Below, piece by piece: positions 35,909 through 44,529 of a DNA stretch of 64,000 nt. The notes under the pieces were generated by a model. That model saw only the letters and a program-made list of their open reading frames with translations, was not told the DNA's origin and made no database searches. Position 1 is the first letter of the stretch, and every line of letters begins with the position of its first letter. This DNA is from Burkholderiales bacterium. Lineage in GTDB: Bacteria > Pseudomonadota > Gammaproteobacteria > Burkholderiales > Burkholderiaceae_C. Location: NCBI GenBank assembly GCA_028868995.1, contig JAGWTH010000001.1:62001-126000 (forward strand). The letters run 5' to 3'. Position numbers and translations under genes: made by a program.

Positions 35909-36403
35909 ATGCCGCGGCGGCGCTGGACACCCGGTGACCCGCTGGCCATCGAGCTCTATGCGTTGCTGGCCGAACACCTCTTTTCTCCCATGGGCCGCGA
36001 GGCGCAGTTGCAGCTTGCGTCGCTGCTGAGAGAGCGCGGTTTCACGGTTTCGCGCGAGGTGAAGGTGCCCGGCTATCGCCGTGTGCCGGCCGAGGGCAAG
36101 AAGCGCGGGAAGATTGGCCGCATCGACCTATTGGCGATTCGTGGTCCGGTGCGGGTGGGCATCGAGATCGACTCGTGGCGCACGCCCAAGACAAAGTCAG
36201 TGCTGAAGCTGCTCGCATTCGCGGACCTGACACACCGGATCGTGCTGCTCAATCACGCGCCGGGGTTGTGGGGTGCCGGCGTCAGCCTGCCCACGGGCGT
36301 GGACCACCTCGCTGGCGGCCTTGACTTGGTGTTGCACCTGGACGTGCTCCCGCTGACCGATTCCGATCGCGTGAGTGGCAGCGCTGCATCGTGGAATCAT
36401 TGA
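35909..36403 (+). CDS. Small putative PD-(D/E)XK-family protein
   Basis: 164 residues, 8 nt after the previous gene. GKIGRIDLLAIRGPVRVGIEIDSWRTPKTKSVLKL has D73, then E86-I-D88 and K94/K96, resembling nuclease-like proteins with a GRIDLxA...IExD...KKS pattern. The N-terminal part (FSPMGREAQLQLASLLRERGFTVSREVKV) resembles the helix-strand that precedes such cores. Role unknown; likely same operon as the methyltransferase. Confidence 0.68.
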   Translation: MPRRRWTPGDPLAIELYALLAEHLFSPMGREAQLQLASLLRERGFTVSREVKVPGYRRVPAEGKKRGKIGRIDLLAIRGPVRVGIEIDSWRTPKTKSVLKLLAFADLTHRIVLLNHAPGLWGAGVSLPTGVDHLAGGLDLVLHLDVLPLTDSDRVSGSAASWNH

Positions 36404-36418
36404 GGCGAGAATTGCGCC

Positions 36419-36736
36419 ATGAAGATGTACATCCTCGTGCGCGACGATATTCCTCTTGGTTTCGCAATGGTTGCGGTCGCCCATGCATCTTTGGCGGGAT
36501 ACCTCCGGTTCCAGGACGAGCCTGAGGTGCGCGAGTGGCTGGATGGACCGTTCTTCAAAGCCGTCTGCAAGGCCAACGCGAAGGAGTTCGAGAACGCCAA
36601 GCAGGTGCCGGACCACGTGGTGCTGACGGAATCCGCGCTTGGAGACCAGGAGGTCGCCATCGTCTTCAAGCCTCGGCACGAGTGGCCGAAGATGTTCAAG
36701 TTCCTGAAGCTGTACCGCGATCCGCCGGCCGTCTAG
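36419..36736 (+). CDS. Small Pth2-like protein
   Basis: 105 residues. MKMYILVRDDIPLGFAMVAVAHASLAGYL resembles the start of the peptidyl-tRNA hydrolase 2 fold (VVRxDL...AHAS), and FENAKQVPDHVVLTESALGDQEVAIVFKPR follows the same plan. The lysine-rich KMGKGK loop of true Pth2 is missing, so hydrolase activity is doubtful. It lies 15 nt after the preceding gene and converges with abiEii. Confidence 0.65.
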   Translation: MKMYILVRDDIPLGFAMVAVAHASLAGYLRFQDEPEVREWLDGPFFKAVCKANAKEFENAKQVPDHVVLTESALGDQEVAIVFKPRHEWPKMFKFLKLYRDPPAV

Positions 36737-36827
36737 CGCATTCACCGCTGCAATTGCAGGGGCTTGGCCACAGTGTGATCGCTCCGCTAATACCACCGAC
36801 GTCTTGCGACCGCGCCCGCTAGTGACT

Positions 36828-37898
36828 TCAGGACGGTGATGCGGCAGCTTCCTTGTTCAGCGCAGCTTCCAGGAGTGAGATTTCCGACAGCACATCGGCC
36901 AGCGCAGGCACGTCACCGAAGATCATGGCGGCCATGGCCTCGTAGTCCTTTGCCAGCTGCGAGCGCATCGCTTCGTCGGGCACGAGCGTGAAACCGCCGG
37001 CGGCCGCGGTCTCGAGACCCAAATCCGGGCTGCCGAAAAACATGCGCGCTTGTCGTGCGCAGTCCGCGGCCAGCGCTTGGTCGGCGCGCCATGCGTGGCC
37101 GGTGTCCGCCTGCATCAGCCGGTACACGTCGTAATAGTGGCGCGAAACGCGCTGGCCACCATGCCGCAGTTCGCCGCGCGTGGCGTGCCATTGGCGCAGG
37201 CCGTGGAGGATCATCACCTTGTCCCAGAAGGTGCGCTCGGGGCGAACCGTGGTGATGTTGGCCACCTGCAGGTTCAGGTGTGGCAGGTCTTGAGCCACGT
37301 AAGGTGTGACCGATGCCGAGACATGCGGGTCCAGTGCTGACTTTGCGCCCGACTCGATCTTCACGGCAGAGCGGATGTAGTCGCCTGGCTTGGGTTGCAC
37401 CGCTGCCGCCGGATACCAGAACAGGAGGCTCTGACCGTCCTTGTCATCCGGGTCCATTTCCAGCTTGAATTGCCCTTCGGGAATCGCTGTGGCGGCGATC
37501 CCCGCGAGTTGCTCGCGCAAGGGGCCTGCGATGTACTGCTGGCAGGCGTCGCGGATTTCCTCCAGGCGCGCGCGGCGCTTCTTGCCGCTCAAGGCCTCCA
37601 GCTCTTCGACCTCGACGGGCTGGCCCAGGTCCTGCCGAAACACAGTGATGTCGATGTCCTCGGAAAACCGCGAGATCAACCCGAAGGCCTTGGACAGGGA
37701 CGTGCCGCCTTTGAACAGAAGGCGCGGCCCACCGGCCTGCAGGCCGTTGAAAAGCGCATCGAGCACCCATCCGACCCAGAAGTCCTTCTCGACGTTCTGG
37801 ACCGGGGTGCCCAGGCGCGTGGCGGCGCCGACGAACAGATCGCGCCGCTCCTGCTCGCTGGCGGCGATGACGGTGTTGAAGTCGGCGTTCATCGCCAT
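36828..37898 (-). CDS. abiEii: AbiEii/AbiGii-family nucleotidyltransferase toxin
   Basis: 356 residues. RLLFKGGTSLSKAFGLISRFSEDIDI carries the nucleotidyltransferase signature (GGTSLSK, SEDID). Members are toxins of type IV-like AbiE systems that transfer nucleotides and block growth during phage infection. The ATG lies 1 nt after the antitoxin stop; this start was preferred to an upstream frame that overlaps abiEi. Confidence 0.9.
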   Translation of the reverse strand: MAMNADFNTVIAASEQERRDLFVGAATRLGTPVQNVEKDFWVGWVLDALFNGLQAGGPRLLFKGGTSLSKAFGLISRFSEDIDITVFRQDLGQPVEVEELEALSGKKRRARLEEIRDACQQYIAGPLREQLAGIAATAIPEGQFKLEMDPDDKDGQSLLFWYPAAAVQPKPGDYIRSAVKIESGAKSALDPHVSASVTPYVAQDLPHLNLQVANITTVRPERTFWDKVMILHGLRQWHATRGELRHGGQRVSRHYYDVYRLMQADTGHAWRADQALAADCARQARMFFGSPDLGLETAAAGGFTLVPDEAMRSQLAKDYEAMAAMIFGDVPALADVLSEISLLEAALNKEAAASPS

Positions 37899-37899
37899 C

Positions 37900-38589
37900 T
37901 CAGTGCTCCGCGGGCGCGTCGGCTGGCGTCGGCGTGGCCGACGCGCGGCGCGGCCGCACCAGCGTGCCGGTACCCAAGAGTGGCTGGAGCAGGTGTTGCA
38001 TCCAGCTGGGCAGCATGCTGAAGCCATCCTTCAGGTCCTGGCCGATGGCGGCGCCGTACCGCGGATCGGCGAGGATTTGTGCAATGCGATCCATGATGTG
38101 GTCGCGGTCCCCGGGCAGAGTGTCCTTGAGCCAATGCAGGGCCTGGACAACGCGCATGGCGGGGCGGCCTGCCCAGTACAGGCGGCTGGGGGCCGTGACC
38201 TTGAACTCGATCACCAGGTTGCCCAGCTGCAGCGATCGACGCCGGCAGTCAGTGTGGATGGTGACCTTGGCAGGGATGGCATCCGTGAGGCCCAGGTCGT
38301 TGGCGGCAGTCATCCCGTCTACCAGGAGCCGCAATTGATCCCGGCGGGCCAGCGCGTCGATGACCTGGCGGTAGTCGGGCGTGGTGGGCCGCTGCGTCAG
38401 GCTGTTGACCGTGGGCAGGTCGTACAGTCCCCGGTCGATGCGGCGCAGCTCGTCGGCAGCCACCATCCGCTGCAGCGTCTTGTCGATGGCGTCCCGCGTG
38501 CCCAGCGCTGCGAAGTCGGCCGGCACCCAGACCTGCCCCGGGCCGGCGGCTTGGATCTGGTTGAGGATGGCGGTTTTGAGGGCGGACAT
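37900..38589 (-). CDS. abiEi: AbiEi-type antitoxin and autorepressor
   Basis: 229 residues from MSALKTAILNQI. An N-terminal winged helix (GQVWVPADFAALGTRDAIDKTLQRMVAADELRRIDRGLYDLP) is followed by the DUF6088-type antitoxin domain. The C-terminal PRRASATPTPADAPAEH tail is basic then acidic. An in-frame ATG at 38742 is rejected because that reading passes through the operator repeats. No Shine-Dalgarno is visible before 38589. Confidence 0.85.
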   Translation of the reverse strand: MSALKTAILNQIQAAGPGQVWVPADFAALGTRDAIDKTLQRMVAADELRRIDRGLYDLPTVNSLTQRPTTPDYRQVIDALARRDQLRLLVDGMTAANDLGLTDAIPAKVTIHTDCRRRSLQLGNLVIEFKVTAPSRLYWAGRPAMRVVQALHWLKDTLPGDRDHIMDRIAQILADPRYGAAIGQDLKDGFSMLPSWMQHLLQPLLGTGTLVRPRRASATPTPADAPAEH

Positions 38590-38618
38590 GGTTTGTTTGT
38601 TTAGCTGTTTCGGCCCGT

Positions 38619-38636
38619 TTAGCTGGGCAGCTAAAT
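38619..38636. promoter_or_regulatory. 18-bp palindrome in the abiE leader
   Basis: TTTAGCTGGGCAGCTAAA is a perfect dyad with a 2-nt centre; another TTTAGCTG copy lies about 18 bp nearer to the abiEi start. It could form a leader hairpin or be an operator. Confidence 0.5.
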
Positions 38637-38649
38637 CAGGGAGGTAGCC

Positions 38650-38681
38650 TTGTCCGATATTTGTACGTCTTTTTCGGACAA
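38650..38681. promoter_or_regulatory. abiE operator site 1 (32-bp inverted repeat)
   Basis: Arms TTGTCCGATA and TTTTCGGACAA around a 10-nt centre. It matches site 2 in length and arm sequence and lies between the divergent abiEi and arsR-type genes. Confidence 0.75.
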
Positions 38682-38695
38682 AGTTCAAGCTCTTT

Positions 38696-38727
38696 TTGTC
38701 CGAAATTTGTAGAAACATTTCGGACAA
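38696..38727. promoter_or_regulatory. abiE operator site 2 (32-bp inverted repeat)
   Basis: Perfect arms TTGTCCGAAAT and ATTTCGGACAA around 10 nt, 46 bp from site 1 start to start. A lone half site TTGTCC follows at about 38732. AbiEi proteins are known to bind two inverted repeats upstream of their operon, so this is the likely autoregulation region. Confidence 0.78.
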
Positions 38728-38764
38728 TGATTTGTCCCCCAAGAGAACTGGCTATCGTGAACAT

Positions 38765-38780
38765 TCTAAAAGTCGTTAGA
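38765..38780. promoter_or_regulatory. Inverted repeat before the ArsR-rhodanese gene
   Basis: TCTAA-N6-TTAGA, 8 bp upstream of the start codon at 38789. Candidate self-operator of the ArsR protein. Confidence 0.4.
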
Positions 38781-38788
38781 CTATTGGG

Positions 38789-39469
38789 ATGGAAAAACGC
38801 CGCATCAAGGATTTGTTGTACGAACAGGTGGCCCGCATGGGCAAGGCGATGTCCAGTCCAAAGCGCCTTGAGCTGATCGAGGTACTGGCACAAGGCGAGA
38901 AGACGGTGGAAGCGCTCAGCTCCGAGCTCTCGATCGACATCAAGCTGGCCAGCGCCCACCTCAAGGCCCTGCGTGGCGCACGCCTGGTGGACAGCCGACG
39001 CGAAGGCAAGTATGTGCTCTACCGCTTGAGCGGCCAAGACGTGTCGAACTTGTGGGTCACGCTGCGCGAAGTGGCCGAAGAACACCTGCTTGAGCTGCGC
39101 ATGGCCATCGACCAGATGGTCGCCCAGCCCGACAAGCTGGCCAGCGTCGATCGAGAGGCGCTGCTGGCCCAGGCCAAGAGCGGCGATGTGATCGTGATCG
39201 ACGTGCGCCCCCAGTCGGAGTACGACCAAGCGCACCTGCCCTTTGCCCGGTCAATGCCGGTCGCCGAACTGGAGCAACGGCTGTCGGAGCTGCCCAAACA
39301 GCGCCAGATCGTCGCCTATTGTCGCGGGCCCTTCTGCATGCTCTCAGACGAAGCGCTCAAGCTCCTTCGCGCCAAGGGCTACATGGCTTCGAAGATTCTG
39401 GACGGGGTCAGCGAATGGAGCGCCGCGGGTCTGCCGCTGGTCAAGGCCGTCCCGCCGCAGGTCTCGTGA
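38789..39469 (+). CDS. ArsR-family regulator fused to a rhodanese domain
   Basis: 226 residues. Residues about 10-95 are a winged-helix ArsR domain (SSPKRLELIEVLAQGEKTVEALSS, KLASAHLKALRGARLVDSRREGKYVLYRL). Residues about 120-220 are a rhodanese domain with active-site Cys in IVAYCRGPFCMLSDEA. The fusion suggests sensing or handling of sulfane sulfur. It precedes a persulfide-dioxygenase-like gene and transporters in the same direction. Confidence 0.92.
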   Translation: MEKRRIKDLLYEQVARMGKAMSSPKRLELIEVLAQGEKTVEALSSELSIDIKLASAHLKALRGARLVDSRREGKYVLYRLSGQDVSNLWVTLREVAEEHLLELRMAIDQMVAQPDKLASVDREALLAQAKSGDVIVIDVRPQSEYDQAHLPFARSMPVAELEQRLSELPKQRQIVAYCRGPFCMLSDEALKLLRAKGYMASKILDGVSEWSAAGLPLVKAVPPQVS

Positions 39470-39481
39470 AGGAGTACCGCC

Positions 39482-40202
39482 ATGTTTTTCAACCAGCTAC
39501 CCACCAAAGATGCGTCGCTCTCGTATCTGTTCGGGTGCGTCGGCCACGCCAAGGCAATTGCGGTCGACGTCGTTGCCGGTGACGAGAAATGGTTCATCGA
39601 CCAGGCCGCGGCGATGAACGTCACGATCGCCTACGTCGTCGACACGCATGTGCACGCCGACCGGCCGGGCACTGGCCGCGACCGCCGGCGCGCCGTACTG
39701 CATGCACGAGGCGGCGCGCGCGTCGGTCAAGTTCCATTTTTGCGCGCTGCGCGATGGCGAGGAACTCGACTGCGGCAACGTCCGCGCCAAGGTACTGCAC
39801 ACACCAGGCCATACCTTGGACAGCATCTGCCTGCTGGTGAAGGACATGCGGCGCGCCGACGATCCATGGTTCGTCATCACCGGAGATACCTTGTTCGTGG
39901 GTGCGGTGGGCCGCCCCGATTTGGCTGGACGAGAAGCGGAGATGGCCGGCATGCTCCATGACAGCCTGCATTCCAAGCTGCTGGCGCTGCCAGATCCCCT
40001 GGAGATCTTTCCCGGCCATCAGGCGGGCAGCGCCTGCGGTGTCGGTCTGTCCGGCAAGCCGTCGTCGACCATCGGCTTCGAGAAGCGCTGGAACCCGTCG
40101 CTCACGATGGAGCGCGCAGCCTTCATCGCTTCCGTGACGCAAGACATTCCGCCCAGGCCCGCGCAGATGGACCAGATCGTCGCTACCAACACGGCCGCCT
40201 GA
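39482..40202 (+). pseudogene. Frameshifted metallo-beta-lactamase (ETHE1/Blh-like persulfide dioxygenase)
   Basis: The first frame MFFNQLPTKDASLSYLFGC ends its homology at VVDTHVHADR near 39660; the rest (RALAATAGAPYCMHEAA, VLHTPGHTLDSICLLV, FVITGDTLFVGAVGRPDL, IFPGHQAG) continues in another frame to 40202. A one- or two-base loss near 39660-39672 explains it. The metal motif THxHxDH is also changed to THVHADR. The gene is probably inactive, unless a sequencing error is involved. Confidence 0.87.
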
Positions 40203-40204
40203 CC

Positions 40205-41509
40205 ATGGAACTGAAGCACGGCATCCGCCACAACCTGGGGCAGTTCCTGCACCAGTTGCTGCAGGTGCTCCTGGTGGGCCTGACCATCGGTATGTTGCGC
40301 ACGGTCGTGCCTGCGCTCGCCGAATCCGAGTTCGCGGTGCCGCGCAATTCGTTCCTGTTGCTTTCCGCATTCGTCGTCGCCTTCGGCGTAGTGAAAGGCG
40401 TCATGAATTTCGTCGCTGGCAGGCTTTCGGAGCGCGTCGGACGAAGGAAGGTGCTGCTGCTCGGGTGGATCGCCGCCGCGCCGATCCCCTTCATGATCTG
40501 GTACGCGCCGAGCTGGAACTGGGTGGTGGCGGCCACCGTCTTGCTTGGGGTGAACCAGGGATTGACCTGGTCCATGACGCAGACGTCCAAGCTGGATATC
40601 ACGCGCCTGGATGAAAGAGGGCTCACGCTGGGCCTCAACGAGTTCGCGGGCTATGTGGGCGTCGCCCTGGCGGGCGTAGCCACCGCCTATCTCGCCGAGG
40701 CGATCGGTGCCCGAAGCGCGCTGCTTTGGTTCGGTGTCACCGTGATCGGATTGGGCTTGGTCCTCACCGTGCTGTGCGTGAAGGACACGCTGCCCTGGGC
40801 GCGGGCGGAGGCCGCCCGGCATCGCGGCCCCGCGAGCGTTGGTCAGGCGAGCCCGAGATACCCGCGAGATGTGGCAACGAATCCCAGCACATGGGAAGTG
40901 TTCGCGCTGGTGAGCTGGCGGGATCGCCGTCTTGCTGCGCTCAGCCAAGCAGGCCTGGTCGAGAAGTTCGTCGACGCGCTGGTCTGGGTGCTTTATCCGG
41001 TGTTCCTTTACCAGCAGAACCTCAGCCTGCCGCAAGTGGGATGGATCACCGGCGTTTACGGCTTCGTCTGGGGAGGCTCACAACTGGTGACGGGACGGCT
41101 TTCCGACCGGGTGGGTCGCCATCGCCCCAACGTCTGGGGAATGTGGACCTGCGGAGCCGGCGTTCTCATGATGGTCGTGGGTAGCGGCCCAGCCTGGTGG
41201 GCGCTGTCGGCGGCCGTCAGCGGCTTCGGCATGGCGCTGCTGTATCCCAACCTGTCGGCTGCGGTCGCTGATATCTCGCATCCGAACTGGCGCGGATCCG
41301 CGATCGGCATCTACCGGTTCTGGCGCGACCTGGGCTACGGCATCGGTGCGCTCGGCCTGGCCCTCGCCGCGCACTTCACCGGCCAGGTCGAAGCCGCCTT
41401 CTGGTTCGTGGCCGTTTCGATGTTCGCCTCCGGCGCGATCCTGGCCATGTTCGGCGAAGAAACCCATCCGCGCCTGAATCCGGCACTGGACGCCGGCTTG
41501 GCGAAGTAG
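40205..41509 (+). CDS. Major facilitator superfamily transporter
   Basis: 434 residues, about 12 membrane helices in two halves. MFS loop motifs GRLSERVGRRKVLLLG (helix 2-3) and GRLSDRVGRHRPNVWG (second half) are clear. The ATG is 2 nt after the preceding stop. The substrate is unknown; the place next to an ArsR-rhodanese regulator suggests export or uptake of a sulfur-, arsenic- or metal-related solute (inference). Confidence 0.9.
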   Translation: MELKHGIRHNLGQFLHQLLQVLLVGLTIGMLRTVVPALAESEFAVPRNSFLLLSAFVVAFGVVKGVMNFVAGRLSERVGRRKVLLLGWIAAAPIPFMIWYAPSWNWVVAATVLLGVNQGLTWSMTQTSKLDITRLDERGLTLGLNEFAGYVGVALAGVATAYLAEAIGARSALLWFGVTVIGLGLVLTVLCVKDTLPWARAEAARHRGPASVGQASPRYPRDVATNPSTWEVFALVSWRDRRLAALSQAGLVEKFVDALVWVLYPVFLYQQNLSLPQVGWITGVYGFVWGGSQLVTGRLSDRVGRHRPNVWGMWTCGAGVLMMVVGSGPAWWALSAAVSGFGMALLYPNLSAAVADISHPNWRGSAIGIYRFWRDLGYGIGALGLALAAHFTGQVEAAFWFVAVSMFASGAILAMFGEETHPRLNPALDAGLAK

Positions 41510-41517
41510 AGGAATCC

Positions 41518-42699
41518 ATGCTGCAAAACTCAATGCACCGCCAGGTGCTGCTCCTGGCCACCGCCCAGGCGCTGTTCCAGACAAATTCGGTCATGGTCAT
41601 GACGGTGGGCGGCTTGGCCGGTGCCTTGATCGCACCTTCGCCCGAGCTGGCCACGCTGCCCATTGCGGCGATGTTCCTCGGCACCGCGGCGACCACGATC
41701 CCGGCGTCTACATGGATGGCGCGCGTCGGACGCCGGACCGGCTTCGTCGCCGGCGCCGGATTGGGCGTGCTCGCAGGCGTGCTCGCCGCGCTGGGCCTGT
41801 TCATGGGATCCCTCTGGCTGCTGTCCGCCGGGACATTCTTGGTCGGCGCCTATCAGGCGTTCGCGCAGTTCTATCGCTTTGCGGCCGGCGAGGTGGCCGA
41901 CGAAGCCTTCCGGCCACGCGCCATCTCGCTGGTGCTGGCCGGTGGCGTGGTCGCCGCCATCCTGGGTCCGCTGGTCGGGCGTTGGGGCGGCCCGCTGCTG
42001 CAGCCAGCCTATGTCGGTTCCTTCTTGCTGCTATCGGTGGTCTCGTTGGTCGCCACCGGTCTGCTCATGGCCCTCAAGGTTCCGCCGCCGCCGGCCACGG
42101 CCGGCCACGCAGGAAGACCGCTGCTCGAGATCGTGCGTCAGCCCGGCTACCTGGTTGCGCTCTTCGGGGCGGCGACCGGCTACGGCGTGATGATCATGGC
42201 GATGACAGCCACGCCGCTCGCGATGGTGCATCACCAGCATCACCTGGGCGATGCGACCATGGTGATCCAGATGCATGTCCTCGGCATGTTCGTCCCCTCC
42301 TTCTTCACGGGTTCGCTCATCGCCCGGTTCGGCGTCTTGCGCATCATGTTGAGCGGCGTCGCCCTGCTGGGCGGCCACGTGCTGATCAGTCTGACCGGGA
42401 CGGCGTTCCATTCGTTCGCCGGCGCGCTGGTGCTGCTCGGGATCGGCTGGAACTTCCTTTACATCGGAGGGACCACGCTGCTCACCACCACCTACACGGC
42501 GGCGGAAAAGGGCAAGGCGCAGGCCACCAACGACATGACGATCTTTGTAGTGGGCCTGCTCGGCTCACTCGCCGCCGCGCCGCTGCTGCAACTCCTCGGA
42601 TGGCAGGGCCTCAACCTCATATTGCTACCGTGGCTCGCCGTAGCAGCCGTCGCGTTGTCCGGATTCGGAATCGTGCGGGCACGCTTGGCAACCCGATAG
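41518..42699 (+). CDS. Major facilitator superfamily transporter (second)
   Basis: 393 residues, about 12 membrane helices. STWMARVGRRTGFVAG is the MFS loop motif. A His-rich MVHHQHHLGDATMV segment lies in a loop after helix 7. GAGGA stands upstream of the ATG, 8 nt after the first transporter, so the two are co-transcribed. Substrate unknown. Confidence 0.9.
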   Translation: MLQNSMHRQVLLLATAQALFQTNSVMVMTVGGLAGALIAPSPELATLPIAAMFLGTAATTIPASTWMARVGRRTGFVAGAGLGVLAGVLAALGLFMGSLWLLSAGTFLVGAYQAFAQFYRFAAGEVADEAFRPRAISLVLAGGVVAAILGPLVGRWGGPLLQPAYVGSFLLLSVVSLVATGLLMALKVPPPPATAGHAGRPLLEIVRQPGYLVALFGAATGYGVMIMAMTATPLAMVHHQHHLGDATMVIQMHVLGMFVPSFFTGSLIARFGVLRIMLSGVALLGGHVLISLTGTAFHSFAGALVLLGIGWNFLYIGGTTLLTTTYTAAEKGKAQATNDMTIFVVGLLGSLAAAPLLQLLGWQGLNLILLPWLAVAAVALSGFGIVRARLATR

Positions 42700-42780
42700 A
42701 ACATGCCCGAGCATGATCGGACCACCGCGTTTCTGGCGGCGTTGGTCCGCGCTCAATAGCCAGGGACGAAAGGGTGAACG

Positions 42781-43362
42781 ATGAAAAAGCGTGACTTGAT
42801 TCTCCGTGCTGCTGCTTGCGTGTCCGGAGCATTGATTGCCAGTTGCGGTGGTGGTGGCACGGATGCCCCTACCGCACCTCTGGCCAGAGCGTGCCTCGCC
42901 GGCAGCGCGTGCGTCACCACAGTGGCGGGCACCGGTGAGGCTGGCAACGTTGACGGTCCGGCCCATGCAGCGCAGTTCTCGATGCCGCATTCGGTGGCAA
43001 TCGACGCGGCATCGAATATCCATGTCGCCGACTACGGCAACAACAACTTGACGCGCCTGATCTCCCGTGCCGGTGTCACGACGCCTGCGGAGGATCCCAT
43101 CTCGTTCCCGCATCCGGCCAACGAAGCAACGGACAGCATGGGCAACCGTTATGTCGTCGACACTTACGGAAACCGCATCCTCAAGGTGACAGTGTCGGGC
43201 GAAACGACAGTCTTCGCGGGCAACGGCTACTCCGGCGACGCCGATGGAGATGCGTCTTCCGCAACCTTCAGCATGCCGACGGGCCTGGTCTTCGACTCGG
43301 AAGGTGCCCTGTACATCGCTGACATGGGCAACCGGAAGATCCGCAAGATCATCATCGGCTGA
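42781..43362 (+). CDS. NHL-repeat lipoprotein
   Basis: 193 residues. A lipoprotein signal (LIASCGGGG, Cys22 region) is followed by three NHL-type blades (PHSVAIDAASNIHVADYGNNNL, NRYVVDTYGNRILKV, PTGLVFDSEGALYIADMGNRKIRK). It is short for a full propeller, so it may be a half-propeller or truncated. Function unknown; likely periplasmic. Confidence 0.85.
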   Translation: MKKRDLILRAAACVSGALIASCGGGGTDAPTAPLARACLAGSACVTTVAGTGEAGNVDGPAHAAQFSMPHSVAIDAASNIHVADYGNNNLTRLISRAGVTTPAEDPISFPHPANEATDSMGNRYVVDTYGNRILKVTVSGETTVFAGNGYSGDADGDASSATFSMPTGLVFDSEGALYIADMGNRKIRKIIIG

Positions 43363-43372
43363 GAACGACGCT

Positions 43373-44527
43373 GTGCCACTGCCCATCTACTTGGACTACA
43401 ACGCGACAACACCCGTCGCCCCAGAGGTCGTCGAAGCGATCCAGCCTTATCTCTTCGGGAGGTTCGGCAATCCATCGTCCTCCCACTCCTATGGTCGCGA
43501 GGCGGCGGACGCGCTGGCAACGGCCCGGCACCAGGTGGCTCGGTTGATCGGCGCGCATGACGACGAGATCGTCTTCACCGGGAACGCGACCGAGGCAAAC
43601 AACCTCGCCGTGCTCGGCGTCGCGTCGGCAATTTCAAGACTGCAACCAAATCGACGGCGAATTGTCACCAGCGCCGTCGAGCATCCCGCGGTGGCGGAGC
43701 CGGTCAAGCACTTGGTGAGTCGAGGATGGCTGCAGACACTGCTGCCCGTCGACGCCCAAGGAAGAGTGGACATGCAGTCGCTCGGGGAGGCGCTGGGCAT
43801 GGACACGGCATTGGTGTCCGTCATGCACGCCAACAACGAAGTGGGAACGATCCAGCCTCTCGCGGCGATCGCGGCAAGCGCACGCGAGCTGGGTATCCTC
43901 GTGCATACCGATGCGGCCCAATCCGTAGGCAAGGTCGAGGTCGACGTGCAGGCCCTGGGCGTCGACCTCCTCAGCATCGCAGGCCACAAACTGTACGCAC
44001 CCAAGGGTGTCGGCGCGCTCTACGTGCGGCGCGGCACACCGATTGAGGGCATCGTCTTCGGCGCCGGCCAGGAGCGCGGCCTGCGGCCAGGAACCGAGAA
44101 CGTGGCGCTCGCCGTCGGCCTCGGAGCAGCAGCGGAGCTCGCGCGGAGGACGCTGGCCGAGTTCCAACTGCAGATGCGCAGGCAGCGTGACTCTCTGCAT
44201 CAAAAACTGGCGACGGCGGTGACGGGCTTGCGCCTCAATGGGGACCCAGTCGATTGCTTGCCAAACACGCTGAATGTCTCGTTCCCTCGTGTCGACGGCG
44301 CGGCCCTCTTGGCCGCGGCAAGCGAGGTGGCTGCTTCTACGGGTTCTGCCTGCCATTCGGAAAGCAGGGAACTGAGTGGTGTTCTGGCGGCAATGGGCGT
44401 GGGCTTCGAGGACGGACGGGGCGCTGTCCGACTCTCAGTGGGCAGGGGCACGACAGATGATCATGTGGATCAAGCCGCCGCCGCGCTTGTGCGCGCGTGG
44501 AATCTCTTGCTTGGCAATGTTGCCTGA
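43373..44527 (+). CDS. Cysteine desulfurase (NifS/IscS-like)
   Basis: 384 residues from a GTG start 10 nt after the NHL gene. PLP enzyme features: IYLDYNATTP, TGNATEANNLA, HANNEVGTIQP, VHTDAAQSVGK, the PLP lysine in SIAGHKLYAPKG, and the catalytic Cys in STGSACHSES. It moves sulfur from cysteine to a persulfide. It stands alone without isc or suf partners, beside rhodanese and persulfide genes. Confidence 0.92.
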   Translation: MPLPIYLDYNATTPVAPEVVEAIQPYLFGRFGNPSSSHSYGREAADALATARHQVARLIGAHDDEIVFTGNATEANNLAVLGVASAISRLQPNRRRIVTSAVEHPAVAEPVKHLVSRGWLQTLLPVDAQGRVDMQSLGEALGMDTALVSVMHANNEVGTIQPLAAIAASARELGILVHTDAAQSVGKVEVDVQALGVDLLSIAGHKLYAPKGVGALYVRRGTPIEGIVFGAGQERGLRPGTENVALAVGLGAAAELARRTLAEFQLQMRRQRDSLHQKLATAVTGLRLNGDPVDCLPNTLNVSFPRVDGAALLAAASEVAASTGSACHSESRELSGVLAAMGVGFEDGRGAVRLSVGRGTTDDHVDQAAAALVRAWNLLLGNVA

Positions 44528-44529
44528 CA

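Noticed and set aside
38590-38742. Longer AbiEi reading frame
   Set aside because: The extension translates the operator inverted repeats and has no family similarity.
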